A DNA stretch of 64,000 nucleotides from Gymnorhina tibicen (taxonomy: Eukaryota; Chordata; Aves; Passeriformes; Artamidae): contig VXAZ01018984.1 of NCBI GenBank assembly GCA_013399875.1, forward strand, positions 9,512,206 through 9,576,205, read 5' to 3'. Below, in pieces: positions 24,590 to 38,000 of the stretch (its first letter is position 1; each line of letters begins with the position of its first letter). The translations under genes were made by a program, and so were the position numbers. The notes beneath the pieces are model-generated. The model worked only from the letters and a program-made list of their open reading frames with translations. It did not search any database and was not told the DNA's origin.

Positions 24590-24760
24590 GTAAGGAAGAG
24601 TCTAGAAAGCATTACATTACAGCACAACTCCTTTTCTTTTGCATTTGCATGCAAATTGGTCTAGAAGTCCATCAGCTGACTCTGTTAATGAGGTCAAGAA
24701 AAACATGCAGAGTTAATCAAACCCAGATATAGTTTTTATTGGTTAACTGTCTCCAGGGAT
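24590..24760. promoter_or_regulatory. Candidate enhancer with palindromic POU octamer pair
   Basis: ATTTGCATGCAAAT (24643-24656) is a perfect 14-bp palindrome formed by two overlapping octamer motifs (ATTTGCAT and ATGCAAAT). It is preceded by a CTTTTCTTTTG tract and followed within 60 bp by GTTAATGAGGTCA and GAGTTAATCAA, which are homeodomain/HNF1-like cores. Octamer pairs in this geometry can bind POU-factor dimers. Whether this copy does so is untested. Confidence 0.4.
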
Positions 24761-27700
24761 AGAAATTCAGGACCACAATTTTTCTTCTGTGCTTTGCAGA
24801 AACACCTTGCCATAAGTGCTATTGGAATTTAATTTCATTGAAGAGCTGCCTCTCTTTTCCCTTTTGCACAAAAGTTACCCATGCATGTCAGTCTTGTCAT
24901 TTTAATTGAACTTATAGGCATGAGTGGCATGTGGTGGAATTTAATCTGTCAGTATAACAATAATAAAATATTGCAGTAGGTTTGATAAAGAAACCTGGGA
25001 CTTTGCAGAGAATAGTAAAGAATTGGGGGTTGGAAGGAAGTTTCATACAGCTTTGCCTGACAGCCAACTTCTCTGTATTAGCCATTTCTTGTCATTTTTC
25101 TGTGTGTTGTTGCCTAATTATTTCAGACACTATGCCCATCATATTCTGCATTACAGCTATTAGTCAAACAGTTCAATCTTTTCCAGTCTGCCTCTCAGAC
25201 AGGATAATGTTTCTAGTTACTTTTACAGCCCCTCTTATTTTTCAACCATTTTGCTTGTACTTTGAAATGAATTGTAGAAATAAGATTTATCTTGTTGAAT
25301 TCGTGAAGCATATTAGGGAGGAAATTAATTTCTGTTTTGAATCTGAAAGATTAAATGACATTGGTAGTTGTGACCATGTGGCCTGAATAAAAAACATCAT
25401 GGGAAATTCTTAGATTCATAAGTATTCTAAATAATTCCCTGCTGTAGTGCATGGATTTGTGAGAAGGGTATGTGTAGAGGCCTCCCAGCTTTCAGCAGCA
25501 GCCAGAGGAAAATAGTAGGGTGCTCATTTAAGCCCTTGTGTAACTGAAATTGGTACCAAGAGTTTATGAGAGGTGTGATGGAATTGCACAATGAAAAGCC
25601 ATGCAATTGAGCAAATAATGCCTGATGTTTTAGAGAAGAAAGGGTTGATATACCTGGAAAAATGACACTGTTTTACAACTGCTGGCTACTTACACAGTTT
25701 TATATTTTAAGGGCTGAAAACCCTGTGTTGTCCCCAAATTGTGATAATAGGACACGGTAACTATTTTTTTTTAAAAAGTGTATATACCTCTCCTGAAAAT
25801 GGAGTGTCAAAAATAATCTAAAAATGCCTAGTAGTAAATAAAAAAATAAATAGGCGTATGGATTTCACTAGCAACTGTGAGAACATTTAAAAGCCTGAAC
25901 AGAAGTTCCCACACATATGTAGAAATATCCAAAACTCTTAGATATCCCTTTGCTTCATGCCAGGTGTGAGGTGAAACAGCACCAGAAAGCAAAGACACCT
26001 GAGAAGTATGGCTTTATCTGCTAAGTGTCTCCAGAGCAAATCTACTCCATAGCGGGAAGGCCCTGAGCAAATCCCAGCATCCCCACTCACTGCACTTTTC
26101 AGTAGGGCCAGTGAATGGAATGATGATCCTGGATTCTGCCTCAACAGTTGATGTGTTTTCTGTTCTACAAACAGAGGTATGAAATGGACTCAGACTCAGC
26201 AGAGACCAGGCTAAAAGCTTGTCCCTCCCCAAGGTGAATATTCTTACTGCTTGGATGCCAAGTCGTGCTCCTTGATTACTGTCATGAATTTTGTCACGTT
26301 TAGGAGTATTATTAGATATTTCAGGGAGTAAATAACCTCACAAGGGGCTTCTCAAACTGTCGAGGTATCACCAAGAACGTACAAGGACACCAGTTTGAAT
26401 AAGCAAGCTGCTGAGATTGGCCTGAGTTAGTAGGCAAGTGAAGGTCTTGGAGACTGGCAGAGTATGAAGAATGAGAGATAGTGGGATTATGTAGATTAAA
26501 GCAACAATCAAGATAGACATTAGACAGGGAGGACTGCATCTCTGCTGAGGAGAGCAATAGTGCAGTAGCCAAGACACAAACCCAAAAGTTCTCAGGAAAT
26601 AATTTTCTCTGCATGTATAAGGAAGAAACAACCTTAGCAGCATTACTCTGACAGAGTGTGCAAACTTTGTATTTTCAGATTCAGGAAAGGGTCCAAACCC
26701 AAGATGACATCCCATACGAGTGTGACAGTAATAGACATTGCACTGTTTTTCATTCTGACGGAAGGGATAAATGTAAATCTTGAAAGGCAGAACAGTATTT
26801 CTGTTTCAGCCATACTGAGCCCAAGCTAACAGCTGCACCACTGCCAGAGATGTCAAAAAGACTGACTGCGATTTTAGTTTAGATGGAGAGAGAAAATTTT
26901 GGAATAGCAAAATAGATCCATGAGTTGTCAGAAAAGAGAAGGTACTTAAATATGTGCTTCACGAGAAGAAATTGTGGTCTCTAAGATCTGTGCCTGTCAC
27001 ATTCATTGACCAGATTTTGAAAAAGCTGTATTCTAAACCTAGATGAGGTAATGAAATACTGTTTAAGGTCTCAGTTATTAGGAAAAGAATAAGAAAGGCT
27101 GTTTTCCTCTCACAGAGTTGTAAGGCAAAAATAGTTCCTCTTTTATCACTAACCTTAGTGTCAATTTTTTTAAGTACGAAACAATCAGTCTCTCAGAATC
27201 CTAACAGGTACATATTTGAGTGCTACACATGCAAAGGTAAGGGTTTTGTTTCGTATTTCATAATTAGAAACTAAAGCCTTTGATAATGCTATAAGTGGTC
27301 CAAATGGGGGTTGCAAGTAATCATGTCTAACTAATTATCTACTGTAAAATCAAAAAACGCAAGAGGAACAGACACCTGCATAATGCAAGTCTTTGGAACA
27401 GATGTGCCCTTATTAATAGACATGAGTTGCCTATTAAAACTCTGTAGTGACAAAGAATGTTTTCCACTTTATGAAGGAGACCCTGCCTAACCTTCGGCTT
27501 CTATGTAATTATAAACACAAAAAACTGTAGAAGTGCTGCGGCTTTCCTATCTTCCCCATTATGCTACAACATGATCTCTTAGCCCCCCCCAAGGTTTTAA
27601 AGGTACTGTACTGCCTATCCAGTTGTCTTTGGCTGATTTTGAGGACTATGTATTGTCTGAAGACATGAAAAGAAATAGCGTTCAATGGGACTATTTTGCC

Positions 27701-28316
27701 AGTAAAGAAATTCAGCATTCAAAGTCCATTGCAAACATCTGACAGATGTGTTGTGTGGATGATTATGGATGTAACAATGAAGTGTGTGAGGGTTTTCTTA
27801 GAGATACCAAATAACAGTTGCAGAACTGTATGATAATAAAAAAAAAAAAGTGAGCTACTTAAAAATATACTACAGGGAGCAGAAAACTCATACATTTATT
27901 CATTAGAATAATATTTTAGATATTAATAACTGTTTCCTGGCCCTAACAGATTTCACTGGAGATGAGCTTGAATTTCATTCTCTGTAGGTGCAGGTATACA
28001 TATAACATGATACCTGTGGCTTGTCCTATAGATTTCAATGGTATTATTTACATGCTTAAGACTTGGTGCATGAATATGCATTTACAAAATAGAGGGTTTA
28101 ATTATTAGAGATATTGCCCATTAAATCCACAGATACATGCAGCTAAAAATAACCAGAACTAAAAATGAATTCCTTGATGTTAGTGGTCATGAGCTAATCT
28201 GATTTGAAATATTATTTAGAGAATTAATTAAAAATCTCAAAGATTAAAATAATTATTTTGAAGAGCGTGCAAAATGGGGGACATTAAAGACTAGAATGTG
28301 ATATCAGTGGTCACTT
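24761..28316. other. Unique DNA, no gene seen
   Basis: The frame at 24982-25386 is 134 codons but begins at a non-ATG codon and shows no domain or membrane pattern matching a known family. A 12-nt A run at 27838-27849 directly follows AATA. No processed-gene sequence was recognised upstream of it. Confidence 0.55.
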
Positions 28317-28394
28317 TATTTTTTGTTGGGTTTTTTGTTTGTTTTGTTTGGTTGGTTTTTTGCATTTGGGGTTTTTTGGGGGTTTTTTTGTGGT
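28317..28394 (+). repeat. T/G-only low-complexity tract
   Basis: Nearly 80 bases consist almost wholly of T and G on the plus strand (only one CA in the middle), as interrupted TTTTG, TTTGG and TTGGG units ending in GGGG and GGGGG runs. This is a decayed simple repeat with strong strand asymmetry. Confidence 0.85.
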
Positions 28395-30714
28395 ACCCAT
28401 GAACAACAAAACTAAGATGTTATGAAAAAGCATGAAATCGTTGCCATTCAGGCTGCCTAAGTCTTCACCCTTAGACTTTTTTCCTTTTAATATTTTCTAG
28501 AAATATATACTTTGAGAGAGCGAATACTTTAGATATTCTCCCAATTTTTGTATTTGAGACTCAAAAAGACTGGTGTCGGAGAGCAGTTATCTGAAATGAA
28601 AGTTATCCTTTTTCACAAGCGTGCAGGTGAGAGAAAAATCCTTAAAGCAAATGTAGTAGTGGGGTATTTGCATCTGTGGTCTCTCTTTTGTATTCAGCTC
28701 TACTGAGCTGAAGAATTAAATGAAGGTGAAGAATTTCAATTTTTTTTTTTTACAACCCACTTCAGAGGACTGATTAGCTCCTGCAAAGCACACACAGTGT
28801 TCAGTGTACCTGGACTGCAAATGTGGGTGAAGATTCTGGGTGTTTCCAGCAGAGGACCAGCTACGCTGCTCCCCAACCCTCTGTTGTCTTGCAGCCTCAT
28901 AGGTTTTACCTATGCTTTCACTGTTTTAAACACCATGTGAAGCTTCTGACTTTCAGAAAACCCCTTGCAAAGTGTCCTATTTAAAAAATTTTTACTTTTT
29001 CCTCTCTAAAATTTACAGCAAGCTGATTTCATTTACAAGATACAATGATCAGTTTAGAATACATATATGGAAAATGTTGGCCACAGATGTATCCATTCAG
29101 GGTAACAGAAGCCTTCCTTTTGGAATGATGTGTTATGACTTTCTAAATTATATTTGACAGCATCAGGGCACTACAGTGAAGCCAAAAGACAGCTGAGGTT
29201 TAGATATTTTCCATGTCTAAAATATCTTTTTTTTGACGAGTAAAGATTAGCTTAAAAGGTCAAACTGAATGTTACATCATGTACTGTAGTAAGTGCAGAA
29301 GGACATTAAAAATATATTCATAGAGAAAAAGAGCATGTGTATATTCATTCAGTGAGAACAAATATATTCAAATATATACAGGAAATCTACTCCATCCATC
29401 TAAGTTTCAGACCTAAAGTACTCAGCATTAAAAAGTCGGCAGTTGTTAATGTTTATCACACAGTGGGAATGAAATTACCTCAGATTTTCTTTCCATTTAG
29501 GATAAAAGATATTCTATAATAACTGTAATTTTGTTTTTAATGGATTCATGGACTTAGCAGCTCTCACAAGTTGCTGTAGCTACTTTTACTTTGGGATTTT
29601 AAAGGCTGAGTTTTGTCTGTATGAAGCTAATGTGATAGCCATTGCTCAGGGATCAGAGATTCCTCCCCTTCTTACTGTTCTGGTAGTAGCTCTGCTGCTG
29701 ACCTGCTTCACATTTGACATTTTTAGGCTTGGATTCACTGTTCCACATAAAGTACCTAATGATTTTTGGGATTCCACTTGTGTATCAGTAACAATAAGAT
29801 GGAGCTGACAGATAAAGAAATAGGACCTGCAAGAGCCCTGTGTTTTCTGAAGTGGCAGCCAGAACCCAGGTGACATATCTTACAGCAACACCAGTGGCAC
29901 TATGCCAAAGTGGCTCTTTGGTTTCTACTTGTGTGAGTGTCAAGTGAGTCCTTAGTGACAGGGTTTTTTGTGTGTAGTGAGTGGTAGCTGAGTCTCTACC
30001 TGCTTTCTTTGCCTCCCTTCTCCCTGCTTTTGTAGACAGAAGTACCCTGCTTATGTTCAGGTCAGCATAATCCGTATCACAAGAGTTTCTCCAGCTCGAT
30101 ATATTTGCGTGTGGCTTACCAGCAACAGTCTTCACTCAGAAACGTGCGTTTATGTATTTTATTTTCTGCGGCCTTTCCACTCTGTTCATTGCTGCTGCCC
30201 CCAGGGAAACATTTGCTCACAAAGATTTGTCATCTCTCACCCAGAATTCATCATAATTTTGTTGCACATTAGATTTGACACAACTATGATGAATACTCAG
30301 GGTGTTGCTTTGCCATTCTGTGAGTGCCACTTAACTTCATACAGTCTGTGTTATCCTGGTGACTCATTTCACTTTGATACTGTTTTTTAATCGAGGAGGC
30401 TGAACAGCATGTCCTGACTTTGGTTTCTCGCCAACTGCAGTGAGCTTTGCTTTCCCGCATCACAGCAGATCCTCGCCAACAAGCACATACGTGCAGCTAA
30501 AGAACTCAGCTGATCAAAGCAGCCCTGTCCTTTCCCACAGAGGTGGGAATAGGCCATGGAACACTGGAGAAGAGTACTTCACTAATTCATGTTAGCCTTT
30601 CCTCTTCAGCCTTCTGGAAGGATTTCTTTCATCCAAATAATATCAGCAGTATTTTGTTTAAATCAATATGTCAGGGAGATAGCACTTTCTTTCCCAAGTC
30701 TGTTCCTGGCCCAC
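28395..30714. other. Unique DNA, no gene seen
   Basis: AT-rich unique sequence with a 12-nt T run at 28740-28751. Overlapping plus and minus frames at 29548-30135 show no recognised protein. Confidence 0.55.
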
Positions 30715-30830
30715 CATGAGTGACTTCAGAGATTTAATTCACTTCGTCGTGATTCTGTTGCCTTGTTTGTAAATGGGAACAACCTCCACTGTAGGGCATA
30801 TCAAGACCTTCAGATGAAACGAGAGCCTTT
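30715..30830 (+). repeat. Possible second MIR-type remnant
   Basis: The order 'gagtgacttcagagatttaa', 'ttcacttc', then CTTGTTTGTAAATGGGAACAA recalls the MIR core from the 'gtgaccttggg' block to 'cctcatctgtaaaatggg'. The right-hand half is too diverged to confirm. Unrelated unique DNA is a real alternative. Confidence 0.35.
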
Positions 30831-33589
30831 CTGAAAACTCTAAGTTTTCTAAGATGAGGTCTGGCTTACCGCATATTCTCCATATAGTTACATGAACAAA
30901 AAAGATTTGTATGCCACCAGAACCAGTTACTTATCTTCACAGCATGTGTCAAAATGATTTCTGAATTAGAGATGCCATGCTCCGAGGTGCCAGCAGTCTC
31001 CAAATAGATGTAAACACAATTGCCCATATGATGCACAAAGCAGAAGGTGGGATCTACATCACGCCAGCTACAGAATGATCCCGGGAATGGCTGGGTGCTC
31101 CCACAGGCATGAGGGACTATACTTTTACAATGCTGACTGACAAGTCACCCACACTCATAGCTAAAACCGAGGGTGTCTTCTCTTTATATAATGTGCATAT
31201 CAGGTAGCCAGTCTGTCAGCCAGAGGAGAGTGGGAACTCCTCAGCCCAAAGTAAGCCTCCTAGAGGAGAAGGGGAATACCCTACTTTCTGCAAAGATGAT
31301 TAAGAAGTTTTTATTTGGAATATTTTCTTTCGTTCTCCTCCTCATCCATTACACAGACAGGAAAGAGAAGCAGGGGCAAGTGTGGGTTCAAGGATAATTT
31401 ATATCCCACCCATGCAGAGCAGTCTCGTGTGCATTTACTGTCCACGAGTCACCCACACAGAAAAAGCCTTCATTCCTTCTGGGACACTGAGCACTTCATC
31501 ACAGCCCAGTTTGCCCAGTAATCACAGCCTGCTTATACAAAAACATGAAAACAGTTTCAAACGTGTGAGCTCACGCTATCGTTTTTGTTATTATTCATTT
31601 AGAATAACATAATGAAAAGCCTAAGGAATTTGGAGAGCAGGACTGCAAGTCTGTATTCACATCAAGAAGATTCATGACAGTGTTGCTTGATCCCAGTGAC
31701 TCAAAATACTCAGGGGTTTGCTATTTTCTATAACAAAATAGCATCAGAAGCGGTTTAGCTAGAGACATACAGAAACACTCCAGGCTTGAGCCTTCTGTTC
31801 CTTGGTAAGTGTAGACTGAAACGATATGCAAAAGACAAACAGCACATAACAAAAGCTTTATAAGACAGTAGAGCACAAATCAAAGTTGAAAAACCAAGTA
31901 ACATACATGAGGTATTTAAGCTGACCTTTGAGAGCCAGGAATGAGCCTGTGTTTAAAACATGCAGAATTTGGTAGAAAAAGGAAGCTGGAACAGGCTGAT
32001 ATGGCAGAGGAAATTGAATGTATACATCAAATACACATTCGGTATTCTCTGACTCATGACATGTATGCAAGTATAAAATAAATTAATCAGCTTAATGGAC
32101 AAGCGCGCATCCAGTGCACCAAGTTTACATTATTATGAGTGCCTGTAACATTTTCCCCTTCAGCAGGTAATAAGAGCTAAGTGTTGCATATTTCTGAAAT
32201 CAAGATTAGAACTACGCTTGACATTTGTTGAGCACATTTATTAATTTGTTTTTAATTGTTATAATCCAAACAGATATTTCATTCTTACAGTATCTTCCAG
32301 TAAATAGAGAGTGCAATACAAAATTGTTCTTGCCTGCGTCTGGTGTAAGGACTGAGCTATTGATTGCAAATCTTCCTCCATTTGTAAGGATGATTTGTAT
32401 GATCTACATGTAAAAATGCAAGATTAAGCATTGCCATAGTTGATTACACTGAAGGCATTGGTCAAAATCAAAGCAACAGAGTGAAAAGGCTGCTTTCTGC
32501 TCGAGGGCACCATTGTTTGTACTGAATATATAGCACTAGTGTCTTACCCTTGGGGTCAAAGCAATTAAGGCAATTCTCCCTGGGACTAATGCTTTTCTGT
32601 GCTTTATATTTTCCAGTACAAGGTGTTAAAAGCTCTGCTGTGTCATGATCTGCATACACAGAAAGCACTTCTTTTCCTGAAGGTTTAGAATTAATCTATG
32701 GCATGCATTTTTTATTGTATTGGTAATGTTAACATTCTGACATGTATTTTTGGACTTTCAGAGTCATAATGAGGTACATCTTATGGTCTCTAAAGAAAGG
32801 TAGAACAGAATTAAACCTGCTGCTAAATTCTGTGTTTTATAGCAATAATATGCTGGTTATACTCATAATAGTCATTCCAACCAAATGGAAGGATAATGTC
32901 TACTGACACGTCATCATAATGAATTAATGTGAATTCTACTTAATTAGATACCTATATCTAGATTACATTTCCAAATGAAAGCCATCCTATATTTTGTATA
33001 GCTTGGGTTCTGCAACAGCAGTGTGTAAATCACTGTCCGTTGCATAACAGGTATGTGATTAAATATCATTCAAACGGGAATTTTTCAAATAATGAGCCTG
33101 ATCCTTTACTCACATCTGACAAAAATGCAGTTGACTTGGTGGGCAGTTGGTTTGCAGGCATTTTGTAGTAATTTATAGTTTTCAGTGATAGAGGATAGAC
33201 ATTTCACTTAAGAAGAAAGTCACTCAGGGAAATGATGAATGCTGCAGCAGAACCTGTAAATTTGGGGAAATAAATAGATGTGGTTTCCCTTGTCAATATA
33301 CTGCCCCCATTAAAATAGTCCGGGAGTATAATAGAAGCAATAAAAATTAGGCCTTTGTAAATCAAATGTAGTACCATTTAACTCACTGTGAGCTGGAGAT
33401 GTGAAATTGCACCTTAGTATTTCACTTGAGTCCTGATTTCCCTGCTCTTTAACAGAACAAGAGGTACTGTTCTATTTTGGTTTTGAAGCCAGTCTTTCTA
33501 AGCAGTGAGCATAAGCATAGGCACATATTTGGCATGTGGGAAAGTGACACCTGCCTTATGAAGGAGTAATCAACTCATCATCTCACCTA
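30831..33589. other. Unique DNA, no gene seen
   Basis: No recognised coding sequence or repeat. Open frames here (31173-31612, 31858-32070, 32468-32668) overlap in several phases, as chance frames do. Confidence 0.55.
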
Positions 33590-33960
33590 AAGGGCCAGGT
33601 TGTCAATGCCATGCACTCTCCAGCCAGGCATGCTGAGCCCTGAAGGTGTGATGCGGGGGAAAGGAGGATGACTTCTCTCTGACACCCAGCACAACAGGGT
33701 GGAGTGGCAGGTCGAGGCTGTGACCTCTCCTGCAGCCTGGGGGCAGCAATAATTCCTGTTGCTTGAGACCCCACAGCTGGCTGCTACTTTAGCAGTGTGA
33801 TAAATCCTGTAGGACTTGAGACCCCAAACCCATGAAGGAAGCATGGCTGGTGGAGCCATAGGCAACCATTGAGAAAACATGACCTCCCACCTCTTTCCAC
33901 ACTCAGGTCTTGCTGCAGGGCCTTAAATCCAGCCCCCTGTGCCATGCATGAGTGTAATCA
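33590..33960. repeat. GC-rich patch with a diverged internal duplication
   Basis: ATAATTCCTGTTGCTTGAGACCCCA-like sequence at about 33749-33772 recurs about 50 bp later in diverged form at about 33801-33826 (ATAAATCCTGTAG, then CTTGAGACCCCA). The surrounding 370 bp is GC-richer than its flanks. Two overlapping minus-strand frames (33583-33774 and 33587-33880) carry no domain. The patch may be an old mobile-element fragment, but no family was recognised. Confidence 0.4.
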
Positions 33961-36900
33961 GACCTGCTGTGCCTCACTGTGCACTTGTGTGTAACCGTGC
34001 CTGTGAATGCATAAACATGTGAGAAATCATCTAAAAGGAGTGTTGGTAAAGACAGAGTTTAAGGACAGCATCACTAGCTACAGGGATTACTAGCTTGAAT
34101 TTTAATTCTACCATTGACTACCTAGAAAGCTAAATGGGCAGGACTCCTCACCACTGAAACAATTCAGCAGCCAGCCACTTAGTTAAGACATGCATTCCTG
34201 ATGTCCAAGGTAGAAGAGAATCCAGCTTCACCTTCAAGTTTATGGCCAGCAGAATGAAATACAGAGTGTGTTTCTTTTATTTTTAGAACTGAAGAATATG
34301 GGTTCAGGAAGGCATAGACTTGATTTGCAAAAGGCTTATTGAGTACTAAAGGGCATTTTTAGAGAATAAATTTTAAAACCATAACCCAAACTAATTTTAT
34401 TGTAGGGCTTCTGATGCAGAAGTGCCTGTCTTAGCTGCGTAGTAACATTGCAGGTTGGATGTAAAACAGAAAAAAGTAGGTGGTCACTGTCATTCCATCT
34501 TTAATGGAGGAGGCTCTGAAAAGCCTATTTGTTCCCATACCAAAATCCTGAAAAAGGCAGATAACACTGTTAGTCGCTCTGACTATGCAAGAATCCCATA
34601 ATAAACTAGGCTAATCAAGATTTAGTAATCAGTGCTTTTATTATAATGGAAAGATTCAATCTCGTTCTGTATTAAGAAGTTCATTCAGACAGTCTTTCCA
34701 GCAATATTAAATCTCCATTCTCTCTCATACGCTGGTGCTTTCTTGGATCTTTTTGTCAAAGAAAAATGCTTCAGTTCATTGTGGAGATTGAGTTGTGGGA
34801 TATCACATGCACAGGCTTCATCCAAGAAAACCTCTTCAAACTAGTGAGTGGTGAATCACATTTCTACCTAGATACTGAATCATAGAGACAAACTTGGTTC
34901 CATTAGAGATTTGTCAGCAAAATCAGTGGTGCTGCAGTTTGCTCTGTTTTTAAATATTTCAGACTTTCAAAACCAAGAACCTTTCTGCTCTGCCTAGGGC
35001 AGCATTAGAATAAGCTTGCCTCCTCAGCAAAAATATTTCCTTTTCCTGGTTGCAAAAGCTGTGACATTTAATAGATGATGTTTAAACATATGTACTTAGC
35101 TGGTGTAGAGCAGCAGCACTGCTTCACTCTCAGTGAAACAGTGGAAACTTACATCTGACACTCGACTTCTTTGGTGAAAGGGGGCAGGTCTTTCAGGAAA
35201 GAATTATACACAGGCATGAATTGTTGTGGAGAAGTTATGTTCTGCATTTCAGCATTTGATTTTGGAGCAAGAAAATATAATTAATTTATAGTTAAAATAA
35301 TTCAAGTGGTTAGCATATCCACAGTTGCAGTAAGTTACACTATTTGGTAAAAAATTATATACCTTCTGAAATTTGCTCTAACTTTAAATATATACTTACT
35401 TTCTACAGCTTAAAAACAAGTTCTAATAGGGAACTCTTTCCCATGCCAAAGACAATTAACAATCAATATTTTACTATTGCTTGTTAAAAACCAGCTAAAT
35501 TTGTTACTTGTCCTGTCATTCTTCTGCATTTTTCCTCTTCTTTCTCACCTTGTATCCCCCAGACCCTTTTCTGTCAGCCAAGAGGTAATTATATGTATGT
35601 TTATTGTCATCCACAAGTCAGTCTACACATGTAGCTATAAATTCAGAATGCCTGGGTCACCCATGTCAGTAAGCCATGTATTCAAGGCACTGTTTTATTG
35701 CTGTGGCTTTTAGTTAGATAACAGTATCCAATCTGGTTTTCCTTCATCTTTATTTTTTATGTGGAATATCTTTAGAGCTGACTGGAGGGGGGAGAGGATA
35801 AATGGTATATAAACAAGCCAATATCAGGTGATGTCCTGCATCAAGATACTTTACTGGATGATTTGTACTGCCAGAGAAGAGTAAAAATCTCATTAAAAGA
35901 GGAAAGGAGCTAGGTAGATTTATTTTGACATTATATTTCTAGTTGAAGAGCTCTGTGATTCCTAATGTTATCCAACTACATGGCCTTGCGTCACTTCATG
36001 GTCTAGTGAGTGTCCAACACTGCATTGTTGCCATTGTATATGGCTTCCTGTGTAGTTTTCACTGAATTTAGTGGAAGTACATTGAATACCAACTAAATCA
36101 TAGGCTTATACATAGTTTCAGAAGACAAGTGGGATGTATTCAGGTTATGGAAAGAGTGAATATCCCAAAGTTGAACATTCAAAGTAGTGTAAGCAGGTCT
36201 CCCGTATCTAACACAGTGTCTGTTACACTGGAATTTTGCATTACAGCTGATGCTTGGAATTCTCGAGAAAAAGTAACACTTGGCAGCACATTTTCTCTGC
36301 TTGTGTTTATGTTTTGGTGTGACATCTCCTTTTGCAATTCGTTGGATTTGTAGCAAAACTGAAATCTATGTATGTGTAACTTCCATGAAATATGAATTTA
36401 GTAATGTGAGCTAGGAGCTTTAAGATGCTGCTAGACTGAAACTCTTACCTCCAAAATATGACATTTTGGGATTGTTTCTAAACCTGGCAACATGCCACCT
36501 ATTGCTTGAAGTTTCTGGATTTATATTCCCAGTGTTTCTGAATATCTTAACAGTACAGTTCTAGTGAGAATGTACTAAAATATAATTTGTCTGTAAATCT
36601 CCCCTGTCATATGCAAACACTACAAGATCTTCAGGGGAATTGCTTTTTTTTAACTACAAAAAGACACGCTTTGCCTAGATTATCAGTGCAAAGCCCTGTG
36701 TGCAAAATACACAGTAGAGAAAGCATGCCGCAGAATAATTGAAATAACTTTATCTATCAGCAGTATAAGAATCATAATGTAAGTATTAATACAGAAGGCA
36801 CAGGGCCAGGGTCTGTCATCAGTGGCTCCACTCACATCAGGGGTGCAAGCAGGTAGAGCCAGATAATTGTCACAATAAGTGAGGGTCTGACAAAACCAGG

Positions 36901-37151
36901 ATAGCAATGGGGAAGCACTCGTCGCTGAGCACTTTGTGTGAAGTCGTAAATAAGAGTTTTCAGTGCTAAATGGCAGCTTAGCAGATGGGAAGAAAAGTCC
37001 CTCCCCTTAACCTGGTACCTTGCTCCTGTGACAGGCAGTTTCTTACTCGTTCTCTGCTGTTACAGCCTGCCCCTGAACGCAAGGGTAAGGTTCTTGTTAA
37101 TAATAGATCTCCTGGGGCGGATTAGAGTGAAACAACACTAAATGATCAGTT
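33961..37151. other. Unique AT-rich DNA, no gene seen
   Basis: Nothing recognised beyond short A/T tracts. The frames at 36093-36356 (minus) and 36129-36353 (plus) lie opposite each other and look like chance. Confidence 0.55.
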
Positions 37152-37167
37152 TATATATATATATATA
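37152..37167. repeat. AT dinucleotide microsatellite abutting the gap
   Basis: An alternating TA run begins at about 37152 and continues to the last base before the N block, so its true length is unknown. Open frames that appear to span the gap are artefacts of translating N. Confidence 0.85.
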
Positions 37168-37311
37168 NNNNNNNNNNNNNNNNNNNNNNNNNNNNNNNNN
37201 NNNNNNNNNNNNNNNNNNNNNNNNNNNNNNNNNNNNNNNNNNNNNNNNNNNNNNNNNNNNNNNNNNNNNNNNNNNNNNNNNNNNNNNNNNNNNNNNNNNN
37301 NNNNNNNNNNN
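37168..37311. other. Assembly gap (144 N)
   Basis: Every base from 37168 to 37311 is N. The left flank is an AT dinucleotide run and the right flank is the purine-rich AAGGAAAAGAAAGAGAAAG. A compound simple repeat that sequencing could not cross is the likely content. Confidence 0.99.
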
Positions 37312-38000
37312 TAAGGAAAAGAAAGAGAAAGAAAGGGTAAGAACAGAAAGCTACCACCACATGTGGATCCAGAAACAAGACTTGATTGTTGCAGTTTTGA
37401 TGTCAGATGGTCACAGTGTTGATCCCTGGGGGTGGGGGAAGCCCACAAGACCTAGAGTTCAACAGGTTCAATAGGTTCAGGTTTACATGGGAGCAGCCAG
37501 GTACCACCCCTGGGGTGGAGTTTTACCCTGTCTGAACAAATGCTGTGAATCTGTTGCAGCATTGTGGATCATGCTCAGTCCTCTGGTGGAAGGCCCCAGA
37601 AATCAGTCTGTGGGCACTCTGGGCATCTTTTTTGGGTTATGACATCTTGTAAGACATGGCAGCTGCCTCTCACGCAGTGTAGTTGAACCAGTTATGTCCC
37701 ATCAGAAGGAATGAACACCTTCAGGACTACACTGGCCAAATATCTCCCGTGGTGGGGAGGGGGGACTTTTACAACTGAGCCAGTTGTGTAAGGGAGGACA
37801 TTGGCATGATAAAAAGCACTATCTCACCTCAGCAGGGTCTGCTTCTTATCAGCCTTCTTGCCCATCTGTAAAAACCCAGCTTGTAGCCCTTGATGGTGAG
37901 TGCTTACCCCCTCTGCACCTGGAGTGGTTCCCTTGCACATCGTCAGCAAAGCATCCACTGCTTTTACAAATGGTTGATTGTTTGAGTTATTAACCATTAA
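37312..38000. other. GC-richer segment right of the gap, unrecognised
   Basis: The segment holds a purine-only stretch (37313-37337), an odd-centred palindrome CCACCCCTGGGGTGG (37504-37518) and a G-run stretch TGGGGAGGGGGGAC (about 37754-37767). A polypurine tract followed by a TATA-like GATAAAAAG (about 37808-37816) could suggest an LTR remnant. No TG...CA ends or paired LTR were found, so this is weak. Confidence 0.3.

Noticed and set aside
24982..25386. 134-codon open frame on the plus strand
   Set aside because: It starts at a non-ATG codon and has no recognised domain, splice context or protein-like pattern. Its length is within chance for 64 kb on six frames.
27833..27849. AATA followed by 12 A, like the tail of a processed pseudogene
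   Set aside because: No recognisable transcript-derived sequence lies upstream, and short A runs are common here.
37142..37474. Open frames that appear to cross the N block
   Set aside because: They are artefacts of translating unknown bases.
37750..37960. Possible LTR: polypurine tract, then a TATA-like box
   Set aside because: No TG...CA boundaries, second LTR, primer-binding site or retroviral protein motif was found.
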